Made by a program: the position numbers and the translations under genes. From the NCBI GenBank assembly GCA_013397455.1, contig VYZB01000240.1, positions 736,623-800,622 on the forward strand: a stretch of 64,000 nucleotides of DNA. Direction: 5' to 3'. The notes beneath the pieces were generated by a model, which was given only the letters and a program-made list of their open reading frames with translations, was not told the DNA's origin and did no database searches. Origin of the DNA: Crotophaga sulcirostris. Its lineage: Eukaryota; Chordata; Aves; Cuculiformes; Crotophagidae. Shown in pieces: positions 40,001 to 52,200 of the stretch (positions are counted from its first letter, which is position 1; every line of letters begins with the position of its first letter).

Positions 40001-40585
40001 TGGTTAGTAGCCATTCAGAGCTTAGGGCCCTGAAACTCACTTTCATTCACAGGTAGAAGCCACTGGAAAGGAGGCGGAAAAAAGCAACAGCAAACCTTTG
40101 TTTTCCCATCAGTGATTTACCCAGTTTAATTTTACTAGCTGTGCATTGCAAAATCAATGCTTACCTAAAGAGCCGCCTGCCTGTTGAGCAATACGGTCCA
40201 GAACTGTTGCAATCACAGCTGTGAGCTCAGGAATATCCCCCCCTCCTCACAAGCCCACTCTGGTTAAGCTTGGATAACTCAACTCTGCTTTACAAGACCA
40301 CGGAAGGGAAGCGCAGAACACACCTATTGCAATAAACACCAACCACTGCACACCAGCATTCCACTCAGCTTTTAGCAGCTCATCTCCCTGCCTTTATGGA
40401 CCAGTTTGCAATCCTTAACCGCGAGTGTTCCGTTTCACAATAAGCAGGGACATCACACCTGCCCCTGGCACCCAGCCCATGGTCCCTTTGCAGAGCTCCT
40501 CAGAGGAAAGGGGTGAGAAGCCCAGGGACAACACCGCTCAGGAATGACATTGCAGGGAGACACAGCTGAACTGGAATCCCCAAGA
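37096..40585. other. Unique non-coding sequence
   Basis: About 3.5 kb without recognised transposons or genes. It includes the MEF2 and E-box cluster at 38558-38755. Confidence 0.5.
38550..38800. promoter_or_regulatory. Candidate enhancer: MEF2 site with E-box cluster
   Basis: A perfect MEF2-type site CTATTTATAG lies at 38558-38567. Four E-boxes follow within 190 bp: CAGTTG 38655-38660, CACTTG 38707-38712, CAGCTG 38722-38727 and CAGCTG 38750-38755. The third lies inside a 12-bp palindrome GAGCAGCTGCTC (38719-38730). A GATA-type word (ATGATAAAA) is near 38695. MEF2 plus E-boxes is the classic arrangement of muscle enhancers. Activity is inferred, not shown. Confidence 0.3.
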
Positions 40586-41051
40586 TAAGAAGGATATGGA
40601 ACTGCTGGAACAGGTCCAGAGGAGGCCATGAAAATGATCCAAAGGTTGGAGCACCTCTGCTATGAGGACAGACAGAGAGTTGGGGTTGCTCAGCCTGGAG
40701 ATGAGAAGTTTCCTGGGAGACCTTAGAGCAGCCTTCCAGTACTGAAAGGGGCTAAAGGAAGGGACTTTTTACAAAGGTAGTGATAGAACGAGGGGGAATA
40801 GCTTTAAATTGGAAGGGGAAAGACTTAGATAGCACATTAGAAAGAAATTCTTCGTGATGAGGGTGACAAGACACTGATACAGGTTGCCCAGGGATGTTGT
40901 GCATGCTTCATCCCTGGATTTGTTCAAGGCCAGGTTGGATGGGGCCTTGAGCAGTCAGATCTTGTGGGAGGTATCCCTGCCCATGACAGGGGAGATGGAA
41001 CTGGATGATCTTTAAGGTCCCTTCCAACCCAAACCAATCTACGATTCTTTG
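40586..41051 (+). mobile_element. CR1 LINE, type A, 5'-truncated, tail intact
   Basis: Starts AAGAAGGATATGGAACTGCT and runs through CAGGTCCAGAGGAGGCC, GGTTGGAGCACCTCTGCTAT, GCCCAGGGATGTTGTG and TTGTTCAAGGCCAGGTTGGA. The tail is GGTCCCTTCCAACCCAAACC then AATCTACGATTCTTTG. Several one-base indels break the ORF2 frame. It overlaps in content with the 3'-deleted copy at 26421. Confidence 0.95.
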
Positions 41052-42194
41052 GTACGTCTTGAGACTGGAAATCCATCCAATGGAATTAAATCAAGTTCTG
41101 GCTCTATCCTGCAACCGCACTACTGAATGAGACATTTATTGCACAGAACTTTTAAGGGATTCCTACAAAAACAGTAGCAAATAACCAAACACAAAGTTTA
41201 ACATTAGGTGTTGCTTCAGAAAACTCACCTCTCTAAGCCAAGGCAGAAGCGTGCTACATCAGCTTAGCAGAGGAAAAAAAAAAAAATCTTGGAGTCTTGC
41301 AGTCAGTTCAGATGTAACCTCCTTCCAACAGGAGCTGACTCCCAGATGCGATGTGGAAAGGACAGCTGATCTGCAAGGTCATGCTCCAGAGAGAAGAGGA
41401 TTGGTCAAAAGTCTAACGCCCAAACGCCACAATGCCTCTAAACAGACAACTAAAGAGTCTGCTTTACAGGGTCACACATTCACACAACCCCCACAAAAGC
41501 TGGAGGCTGTTTTCCCTCAATTTTAAACACTATAACTAAACTCCAGGCATTGCATTAGGCAGGAACACGCGTTCACTCCTCTGATGATGTCTTTTGGGGT
41601 CCACAGGGTTCTCATCTAAGGATTTGCTTTAAACCCTAGAGGATCCCACCTGATCAGCCAGCACTGAAACAGCAGTTTCCTCAAACAGAAATACCTAAAT
41701 ATCCATTATTGCACCCTCTGAGCCCAAGAGCTGCTTTCCCAAAGAGTCAAACTATTTTATCTCCAAGCTAACACAGACTCCACAAAGGTTTTGCTGTAGC
41801 CTCAGCAGGAGAGAAGCCACCTCTTCACAGGCCATATCTGAACAACAAGTGCCCAGGAGGCTTTTTTTCCTTTGCATTTAAAAGGAGCAAACTCCAAGCA
41901 AGCCCTGGTTGATTGTATATACACAAAATATTAATGGGGAAAGAAGCTCTTCTGTTTAAGCGATGTTGTCCCTGCACATGTTGCTGCTGGCTGCTGTCAA
42001 CCCCTGGGCAAACGGGATACGGAGACAAGATGTTTTTTTTCTGCACAGGAGATGTCTCTATGCATGCATCTATCTGTGCACATGCATGTTCAGTATGGAT
42101 TTTGTATAGACAAGGGTATTTAACAGCAGAAGTAATTTTCACTTATCATGAAAACCCCACCAGCCAATGATCATGCCTCAATTCAGACAGATTT
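41052..42194. other. Unique non-coding sequence
   Basis: No gene or repeat recognised except an A-run near 41273-41286. Confidence 0.5.
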
Positions 42195-42260
42195 CACAGA
42201 ATCATAGTATCATTACGTTTGGAAAAGATCTCTAAAACCATCCAGTCCAACCATCAGCCA
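42195..42260 (-). mobile_element. CR1 LINE tail, about 65 bp
   Basis: Reverse-complement tail only: CACAGAATCATAGTATCATT, TTTGGAAAAGATCTCTAAAA and CATCCAGTCCAACCATCAGC. Truncated immediately afterwards. Confidence 0.82.
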
Positions 42261-44475
42261 AGCAGCTTGCACAGACACCCACAAATGATTATATTCCACA
42301 CATTTTTCCTTGTTATCTGCCCCTAAGAGCTGCTGCAAGGAGCCCCCAGCTCCTCCAGCCCCCAGGCTCAGCAGCAGAGGACAGCACTGCAGTCGCCCAC
42401 ATGATGTTTGCCTTTGGAAGCGCGCTTCACATCCATCACTGCAAGGTGGTGGTTCTCTCCCTCCTCCCGTACATGATGAAAGGTTCATTTATTCAGGACC
42501 AACTACAGTGGTTCTCCAGCCTACCTGGGAAAGCTTCCCATTCACCACGGGCGAGTGGAGTTTCAAGACATGAACGTCTGTTTTATGAACATCTGCACTC
42601 CATGAATGCTCAGAGTAAGACACTTATAAATGTGAGGACTGTGCATGCCAGCAATACATTATGTCTATAAGGAAAAAAAACCATGAGATACAAACCAGTA
42701 CAAAAGCCTAAGGCAGCACTGGTCCAAGATCATACTATCTCATCCTCTAAAATTCACCAGAGAAAGCCTTCAGCTACTCCTCCCTTACAGCATTTCTCCA
42801 ATAGACCCTCTCAACACACATCACAGTCAAAAAACCATCATATTCTAGGTGTGCCATGGATATCCAAAGCACAGCCTACAGCCCCACCTTGTGCAAGCCC
42901 ATCCCATGCTGTGCTGAGTAAGTAACCACAAGGCACCAAAGATCCTCAAGTGAAAGGTGTGTGGTACGGGAAGCCCTGCATCCTTAACAGCCATCCAGAA
43001 TATGTGGCTCCAATCACTTCCTTCAGCAAGATAAAAACTTCCCACTGCACTAATCTGCCTAATGCCCCCACAAGGGCACATTATGGACTGATGTTACAGT
43101 CTTTGTCCAAACACTTACTGTATTTTGGGGGAAAAGGTGGCAGAGGGATGAAAGCAGCTCCCTCCCCAGCATAGGTGCCACAAGGCAGCAGTTCCTCTGA
43201 GTTTCCTCATCTTTTAGGGGAAGATTACAAAGCTTTAGAAAGCAGCAGCTGCCTTGGGCAGAGATGTGAAATGATCGGCTTGACTGTGCCATGCTTCAGC
43301 TGACAGAGAAAACATCATTTTCAGTAGTGGCAGCAAGCCTGCAGGTGAGTGCAGGTTAAGGAATTGCTGTTTGGAAAAACATCCCCAAACATGTAAGGGT
43401 TAGCGGTGGAGATAACGGCATTTTACTCAGCAGGCTTTATCCACTATGAAATTTGGGGGAAATATTCCCTAAGCACATTATCCACTGTCTGAAACCAGCA
43501 CCAAAATGTACTCTCCCAGCAGGCTCTGTCTGAGGACATTCATACTCCTTCCCCTGGAGCCAAAGGATAAGGGCCAGGAAAAAACTATGCAAAAGGCAGT
43601 GCAATTCATCTGCTAAATCTGTGATCCAGTGCCCTTCACGCTGGAGTAAAACAGCTCGTTTCACAGCTTCAGCAGGCAGCAACAGATCTCCTGCCTTCCT
43701 GAAGCCACTGGGCATCAGCTGCCCCCTCTCCTACAAGGCTGAAAAGCCTTATGGATTTAAATCCACATTTCTTTTGAAAATAAAGTGCCGCAGCACTGTG
43801 AGAGTGTGATCAATGGAGAGTCTGCAAGTTAATTTGTGTCATCCTTTAATCAAGACAGTTTCTAGTGGTTTTCCTTTATTATTGTCTCAGTGTCAAGTGC
43901 AAATTAAAAATTACAACAAAGGTCCAAGTGCATCCCTGTCACAGAGAGCATCTTTGAGACTCTGTGTTTCCACAGCACAGCTCAGAACTGCATAAGCAAC
44001 GGATACATAAAAGTCCCAATACTGTCACCAGCTTTCAAGTAACACATAGAGGAAAGCTTCTCCTGTCCACGGGATCCTCAGGGTTGTCTATGGATGCAGG
44101 CTTTCTCCTGAGGCTGTCCAGGATAGGGCAAGAGACCAGAGCTGGAGACTGACTGCTGCAGAAATTAACACTGTCCTTAAAGTCTGAGTAGGCAGAACCT
44201 GACAGTCTGTAAGAACTGGAAACACTGGCTTTAAAAAAGTGCCTCACTTGGATCAGCTGTTTGAGTTAACAGCTCCCTTCAAAAGGTATGTGCAACGTAT
44301 CCTCCATGGACTTTTTTTCTTAGTCCAGCTACAATTTTCCCTTGAAGGCTTACAAAAGTAGATAACAAACATAAACCTTCATCATTATAGGAGCTGATTC
44401 AACACTGTTTTAAAGGAGTAAAATTCTATGCATTTACTTGAATATTTAAAAATCCTTTGTAACTTTTTAATGTAA

Positions 44476-44537
44476 GTTTAAGTCTCCTTTTAATTTAGAT
44501 TTAAGTTTAAATTTAAGTCTCCTTAAATTTAGATTTA
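44476..44537 (+). repeat. Imperfect AT-rich tandem duplication
   Basis: Two copies of a TTTAAGTCTCCTT-AATTTAGATTTAA unit, the first near 44477-44503 and the second near 44512-44537, differing by small indels. A further ATTTAGATTTT follows. Confidence 0.75.
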
Positions 44538-47500
44538 AATTTAGATTTTATATCATAAGAACAGATATTCTGATAGGACAAATAAATAGGACAGAAAATC
44601 CACTGGCTATATCGGATCAAATGCATCCATCCCCTCAAGTTGCACGTCCTTGCCTGTTTTCCCTGGAGGTTACATGTGTTTATAAGCAAAAGGCATGGTA
44701 TGGCTGGTTCAGGAGGGGAAAACTCACTCCGAGCAACAGCATCATTTTGACAGCTCACCCTGCATGGGCTAATGGTGGGAGAGGAGTTGAATCCCTCACC
44801 TTACAGCTCTGTAGGGCATCACCTACAGAAAAGTGAAACCAAAAAAAACCAAGCAAATATTAAGGCACTTATTGAATCAACTCTTCCAGTAAAGGGGAGG
44901 TTCGAGGAAGCTGCGATAAGACAAAGGGGGTTCCCTCTCCACTTTCTCCACTACCCTCGCTCCCCAGCCAGGTCCCCTGCTACAGTCGGATAACTTCAAG
45001 CCCAGAGAAGCTCTGTAACACCAGGTGGTGCTGGGACTCTTTTCCAGATGGGGAGCAAGGAACTCTTCCCAGGCTTGTTCACTTAGGAATCAGGATTACA
45101 CCAGCCCGCCACTGGAAAGGCGGTATTGGTATTTGAGAAGATGGGCAGATACAGACCTGGAGGACAGCGCTGATGTGGGGGCTGCACGGTCACTTGATGA
45201 ACTGTGTGGTTATGGGCTGGGGTGGGATGAATGGAAGAGGACAACTTCCAAACATAAAGCCTGGAGCACTAAGAAAAGTTGCACCACAGCTCATGACAGC
45301 ACGTACAGTTGAGACCAAACGCATATGACCTCCAGGAATGTGGGAAATTCTGAGTTGTGTCTTCATCCCACCCAGTCGTAAAATCAAAAAGAAGACCCTG
45401 CATATAACAATATCCTAATAGCAAAGGGTGGGATTGGTGATGAACATTCTGGAGCTTCAACCACAAGCCTTGAACTTCTCAGGATGCAACATGAGAGTCC
45501 AGCCCATGAGCTTCTGCCTAATACACTTACAGTACCAAAAACCTGGAGAATAAGATCCATTTCTTTTGAGTTCCAAGTAACCACCTCATCTTGAGTTTCC
45601 CCACTAAGAGCAGTTCGTGCCTTTAGCTTTTCTTGTGTACAGGGAACAAGGAAAGTATTGATGTTTCCTCTCTATTTTCTACACTCATTTCAGCAAGAAG
45701 ACAGCCCTGGGGGGTCTGATATTGCATTCGGTTTGCTCTGGCCTACAGACCTGACAGGCCAGATACACAAGCTATGACATTAGGGTCAAGACCTGTACAG
45801 GAAAACTCACTGCATTCTCCTTTCAGGAGGATTGTCTGCTGGGACTGGAATGGCTTTTTCTTCCACCTGCCAAACTATACAGGACTCCTACAGTAACCAC
45901 AGATGTCATACATAGACCCATGCTCTCACCTGGCACTTCTGACTGTAAGGAGGTACCAGAGCGTACAGAGGAGGAGGAAGCAGGGCCAGTCATGAGCTCC
46001 CTCTAACCAGGCAGAGACCCAGGTTGGGACATAAGGACACTGCATCAGTAGGACAGCACAGTCCCCAGCCATGCCTGCAAGCTCCTCATCCCTCAGTGGG
46101 TGCCACTGCACCAGCCCAAGCCACATCCTTTGGAGCGCTGACCTAGCCCTGCGCTAGGAAGCTCTCACAGCCACTGACACAGAAGCTCTGCAAAGCATAA
46201 AGACACAGTTGGATATCTTGTGGTTCTCCAGGTAATCATTTCAGGTGTGTGGCAATAGGTTAACCTGAGCATGAGAGGAAAACATGTTTTTTAATACTGA
46301 AAACTCAATTATTTGGCATTAGCTGGTTTATTTAGTCCAATACCAGAAGTTTTAGCATCTCTAGCAGTAGCTTAAGTTTTTCCATAAACATAAGCCTAAG
46401 CACAAGATTGGTATGAGGTTCAGTGACATACAAACTCCAAGGTGGACTTCCTTCAGCTTGTTTGATGCAAATCATTTTAGATGTCCTTGAAAACATGATG
46501 TGGTGGTTGGGGCTGGGGGATTTTGTGCAGACAAACTCCCATGAGGTTGCTGTTCAACACAGTCCTACACTACACTCCTCCATACATGAAGCCATCCAGC
46601 ATTTTGTTTAACTCATCGATGTTCTGGTTGCTCCACACTTAGCACGATTAAGAAATCACACCTTTGCAACGCAGCAGCCTCTCGGCCACGCTGTATATCC
46701 AGGTCAGCACCACAGGGCAGGTTCTTATTGCTGTAAGATTTTAAGTACCTTCCAGGCCATGTTTAGGGAATTTAGTACGATGTGTTGCAGCTTCAGTGCT
46801 TTGTTGATCAGGTAAAGCATTTGAGGGCTTTAAGTCCAGGCAATTTGATTTATAAGAAGCATTACCTTCACTGCCTTAAGACCTCCCTCTCCATCAGCTG
46901 CTCCTGCTTGCACACGAGCACAGGCGTCAACCCCTAAATCAGTAAGTGAAAACAAAACCAGGACCAGAGTTGCACTCCTCACATTTCAAACAGCAAAATC
47001 AGAATTCCCACAGAAAAGGTTAAATCTTTCAAAAGGTTTTGGGTTTCAAATGTGCCCAAGTACTTCAGAAGTGACAAGACCATCAACTTTTCTTAGAAAA
47101 AGGTGTGTATTTGCAAAGCAAAAAACACACCAAAGCAAAAACCCTAAAAAAAAAAATGAAGAACCTACTCTGCTAAAAGCCACATATTGAGCTCATCACT
47201 GAGGTTCTTACATGCTCTCCAGAAGGAAAGCCAACTATGCTAAAAGGTTTCAGTCTTAAAACCTTCTAGATTTAGATTTAAAATATTTCAAAAAAAAAAA
47301 AAACCTTAAGATTTTAAATATCCAAATGGTCCATCTGTTCCCATGCTCAAGAGTCTGCCCATTTCTTTAGTCTTTCCCCACCCTCTGGTTTCAGAGGTGA
47401 CTGCAGTACCAACAAGCTGCCTTTCTCATCAGAGAAAGGTAAAGGAACAGAAAATGGACACATAAACAAGGGTATTGTCCGTTCAGTCCTCAGTGCAGCC

Positions 47501-48859
47501 CAGCTGGCTGCAGCAGTACCCTGGGATCCATCATTTGTTTGATCTGAACGGCTGCACACGAAGAGGACTGACCTACCGCCGCAGCACGGTGTTTTCTGTA
47601 CAACGGTAATGGCACTGGAAGATGCATCAGGGCTTTAACTCAGGCAAAGAAGACATCCAAAACAGTATCATCCCCCACCAAACGCAGCACCTGGTTCCAC
47701 ACAGGGATCTTTTCCCTGCAAAACGCTTCCCCACACCACAGCAGTTCACAGCCCAAAGCCTGGAAAACACAAACCAGCTGTGATTTTAACCTGCAGAGGA
47801 CCATCAGGCTGAGCTGCAGCAGCGCTGGATCCCCTCGAATGGTGCTCAGAGCTGGGGTGTGCAGCCAAAACACCAATCCCTCTCACCTCACCTCCAGCAG
47901 CTTCCCTTTTCTCAGCACGAAAAAGTAAGAGCTGTGTTCTGCACAGACACACAACAGCTACAGCAGCAACACACACTGATGCCTACAGAGCAACCACAAA
48001 GAACAGCACTGCCGCTCTGCCCTTCCATTTCCACTGCACATATGTTCCCCAAAAGTCACTTTTGGGAAACCCCATCCTCTAGGAACCAGGTTTTAGATAG
48101 AAGTGCTTATAGAAAACTATTTGGTGATTTATGCTGCTGTTACAAACAATCAGATTTTTTCCTAGTCCCAAATCCAAATGTTGCTTTGGAGAGAGAGGCT
48201 CTAAGCAGCTCTGGCAGCTGAACATCCACATGATGTTTGACAGATCAACACCTTTGTGTTCAGCCACCCCATAGAAAGAGATTTTTAACTTTGCAACAAT
48301 TAAAGCCAATAAAATTAAATAGATAAATAAATAAGAATCAGTACGACTTACAGCAAATATTCCAAATGAAAATGTGAAATGATAAATGGCAGAGAAATAC
48401 AGGTGCCACACTCAAAATCGTGCTGATCTGAGATTGCTCACTGCTTCTCATTTGTATTTTACATTTGCAGGACATATTTTCAGTAACTCCCATTTGTAGA
48501 ATATCCCTTCTCCTTTGTTGAAGCAATCATCCAGTAAGAACCCACATAGGTTCATACCTTATGTTATAACTCTACAAGTCAAGTTCATCATTGCTGTAAC
48601 AGCATGCTTCTCCACCAAGCCAGAACCCTATTGCAGGGACCTTCACGGCACATAAATACCTAGAACTCTGTCCTCAAACACATGGAAAATCTCTGTTGCC
48701 ATCCCAATATAAAAAAATCGAGCGGTAGAAGAGAAATCCTGACTTGAAGAAAACAAGGACACGACTTGAGCAGAGATGTTCCTGGTTTCCCTCACAGTGG
48801 ACAAAAATATCCCCATTTGTGTAAATACAGCCTTAGTCAACAGGGCGACAAATCCGTAC

Positions 48860-48950
48860 ATAGATAAATGTCACAGCCTGACGTCAGTGCCAGAGCAACC
48901 TAATCAAAGTACAGCCTTCGACTATTTTTAAACACTCATTGAAATATTTT
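48860..48950. promoter_or_regulatory. Candidate enhancer: CRE, TCF and MEF2 sites
   Basis: Within about 70 bp lie a GATAA word (48863-48867) and a perfect palindromic CRE TGACGTCA (48879-48886). A TCF/LEF-type ATCAAAG (48903-48909) and a MEF2-type CTATTTTTAA (48922-48931) follow. The order and tight spacing are more than expected from isolated chance words, but no conservation test was possible. Confidence 0.28.
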
Positions 48951-51330
48951 TCTTTTTTTTAAAAAAAAAAAAAAGATACCATTAATTAAAACTCATCTTT
49001 TAAAACAATCCCTTTAAAGATTTCTCGATAGCAGTAAGAGAGCTACAGGCTTCATTTCCCTCTGGTTCTTGAGACACAAAAATGAAGCTATACGCAACCC
49101 TGAAACTCGCTGTTCCGTTCGATGCGTCACTGCACTAGAAAGCAGAAGATAAGGATTTGGGAAAGCGTACACATCAGATTGGCACCAGCCTTTGTATTGG
49201 AAATTTACCCAGACAGGTTAAAAATAACAGCGGGAACCTTCGCAGCCATGCTGAAGGTCGCTTTCGGCAGAGCTGCTGTTTTTGTAGTATGAGCTCCTGG
49301 CGGCGTGTGACTCACTGGTGCTTGTATGTGTGCCCCCAGAAAACACACCGCACCATCAGGCTCCCTTGGCTGAGAATTAAGGTCACGGAGGCTGCTTACA
49401 ACAATACGACAGTGCCACCACAGAGACAGCAAGCCCAACACCTACCTGACTGACTTGTTTTCCTTCTTAAAACCAACCCTCCGCTGACTTACACTGAAAA
49501 AGTCATTTCTGCCTACCAGCACTCTCCGGCCAACATTCCCATTGTGCACTTCCATGGCTTTAAGCCCCATCACCATAGGATGTAGGTTCAATAACACGAG
49601 AGCCAGCACGGCCCAAGCCACAGAGCTGCCCAGTCTTCAGGCCTTGCAGAGCACCCGCATAGAGAGAAAAGCATTGGTACCTCCACAGAGGTGCCTCTGT
49701 GAGTTGGCTGAACACCCACAGTAACCAAATTGGGGGGTGTTCTTTATGGTGACCCTGGAGACACAGGCTGGGCTCCACTGTCTCTATTTAGAAAGGAAGA
49801 AATTCCAACCAGGAATGCTGGATGCTGCCTCCAGCTCTGGTTTAGCCACCATCTCAAGGACTTCACAGGTGCAAGAGGCCTTACTGCTTCCCTGTAGTTA
49901 GGTTTTCTTTAAATGCTTCACATGGGAGGAAAGAAAGCATCTTCAATAGTTAAATCTTCAGTTTAGGGGAATGGATTCTATCGTGAAGCTTCATCCTTAC
50001 TGCAGAGATAACAGCAGGAGACAACCAGCCAAAGGACAGGAGAGAAAAGGAGGTCATACAAAGCTATAAAACAATTCACACCACGCATCAGTACCTCGAG
50101 GTTGAATACATATATATTCAGATCAGATTCAAGTCACAGGAGGAAAAAAACAGTTTTTAACAGCCAAGTCCCTGCTCCTATCAGAAGCTTTTCAGAGGAC
50201 TTTGCATTTCTTTTTTTGAAGAGCACAGGAGGAACACAGATCATTTTTCATATTTTCATCCCATCCAGCCTCCTTTCTTAAATGTTTGCCCCCTCCACAC
50301 AAGCAAACCTCAGTACAGACTTGGGGGATAAAGCCTGAGCTTGTCCTTCTACAGGGTGATTGGAACTGACATGAAACTACATCAAGTCCTGAAGTTCCCT
50401 CTGTCTTTCTCTCTACAGATCCTGGCACAGCGCTCGTTATCGGGGCTCATCGCTCCTTCGTGGCAGCAGTCTCACTTCCTAAAGGCTGCTTGCCCACCAC
50501 CCAGCAACACGCAGAGCACAAGCTGCAAAACCCTCAGGCACTGAGATGAAGCCCATCTTGCCACTGGTTTTCAAGGAATGGGAGAACTTCTCATTTTCTA
50601 GGGGTGGTTTATTCATAAATACTAACTTTGCATGTGAGCACAACTCTCAATTACTGGAACTTGTTGAAGTCATTACCTGGTGTCAGAGCTGAGCAGTAGC
50701 CACATACAGTGAACACCCAGGTCCTCCTTCCAGGTTGTCCTTGGAAGGAGAGCAGAACATATTAAGACTGTTAGTAACATCTGGCAGCAAGCATTCACAC
50801 TGATCTTTTATCCTCTTTCTTTGATGAGTTTTAAAAGAAGAAACTTGCTGTGTGAAAGGAGCAATCCATTGCCAGCACTTCCTGTGGCTGGAACAGCTGA
50901 TGTCAGGGTTTCTTGAAGATGTCTGTACTTAACAGATAAATGAAGATACCAGCTTCATGAAAGATTTCTGAGTTATTATTCCTCACAGAGACATGGAAGG
51001 GTGGCGAACAGGCCTTTGCTAAGGTACGTCACGCAGCGGCCACCCAGAAGAAACCTGTCAGCATGGAACATAAAGATTTTACTCATTGGAACATTAAGGT
51101 TTCATCCATAACATACTTGGAGCCACCAGTGAAGCTGCAGGTCAAGGGGCAGCCATACATCAGAGGTGCCAAACCTGGCCCGTGGGATGCAGCTGGGATG
51201 CCTGATGTGGCTCCCAGCACCCTCCCTCTCCCACAGAAAAATCGTATCTCCAGCCTCCATGGGCTCCTCCACGCAGAGACTCCACCAGCAAGGTACTGCT
51301 GGCTCCTAAGCTTCACCAGACAGAGACACA

Positions 51331-51411
51331 GAAGGGAAAAAAATAAATGTTATGGGAAGAAAAAAAAAAAAAGGGGTGGGGGGAGATAAAAAAAGAGTGA
51401 AAGAGGAAAAC
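51331..51411 (+). repeat. Purine-rich low-complexity tract
   Basis: About 80 bp of almost pure A/G, including A12, GGGGTGGGGGG and A7 runs, broken by a few pyrimidines near 51344-51353. Such tracts can adopt triplex or G-rich structures and are prone to length change. Confidence 0.8.
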
Positions 51412-52009
51412 TAAATTCAGTTCCTACTTGGTTAGATCATATGTATGTCTCAACTTGTGAGGATGCATATGAAGATGAAGATAGATGTTTATTGATTCCT
51501 CTCTCAACCAAGAGGCTGCCTTATTTAATGGAAGAGAGCAGAGATAAACCTCTGGGATAAACTAGCAGTGGAAGAATCCATTTCCCCAAGAGAAAGAATC
51601 AATGATTATCCATTTTCCCTTTTATCCTTCTAGTCGCACGGCGAATTTGAGAAAACAAGCTAACCCCAGCTCCCATCTGCTCTCCTCCCAGGCGTTTCTT
51701 CAGCTCAAGAATCTACAGCAGAACCTCTACCAAGCCTGTTTTGATAGGATTTTCTTACAAAACTTAATCAAGCGTGATAAGTAAAGCAGCTTCGCTTTGA
51801 ATGCTAAATTTAGTGCAAGTCTGCAGCTTGACCGTATAACCTACAGAGCCGGACATGCAGCGGTGGTCTCCTGGGACCAAGCAGTTTTCTCCAGCTCATT
51901 TTAAACTGGAAATAAGCTAGCTCACAGATCCAGGGTAGCACACAGACCTCAATTACATGACAGAACACAAGTACAGAATTACAAAGTCTTTAAGTAAGAA
52001 CCATGCTGT

Positions 52010-52200
52010 GAGTGCTGAAGTCCCCTGCAGCATTTTCCAATCCCCCAAGAAATAAAACTCCACATTCGGGGCGGGGAAAGGAATACAAAGTACATTTACT
52101 GCGATACAGGCAGATGAAAAATTGTAATTGCTGTGCCTTGACATCTGGTTTCTATTTCGCTCCCATTATATCAGATTCCATAACAAACAGATGATGCAGG
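52010..52200. promoter_or_regulatory. Candidate conserved regulatory element
   Basis: Non-repetitive block with AAAATTGTAATTGCTGTGCC- and TCTGGTTTCTATTTCGC-type words and a TACATTTACTGCGATACAGG stretch. Judged on texture only. Confidence 0.18.

Noticed and set aside
48953..48974. T-run followed by A-run as a possible retrocopy tail or hairpin
   Set aside because: No processed gene copy or target duplication lies beside it; homopolymer slippage is enough.
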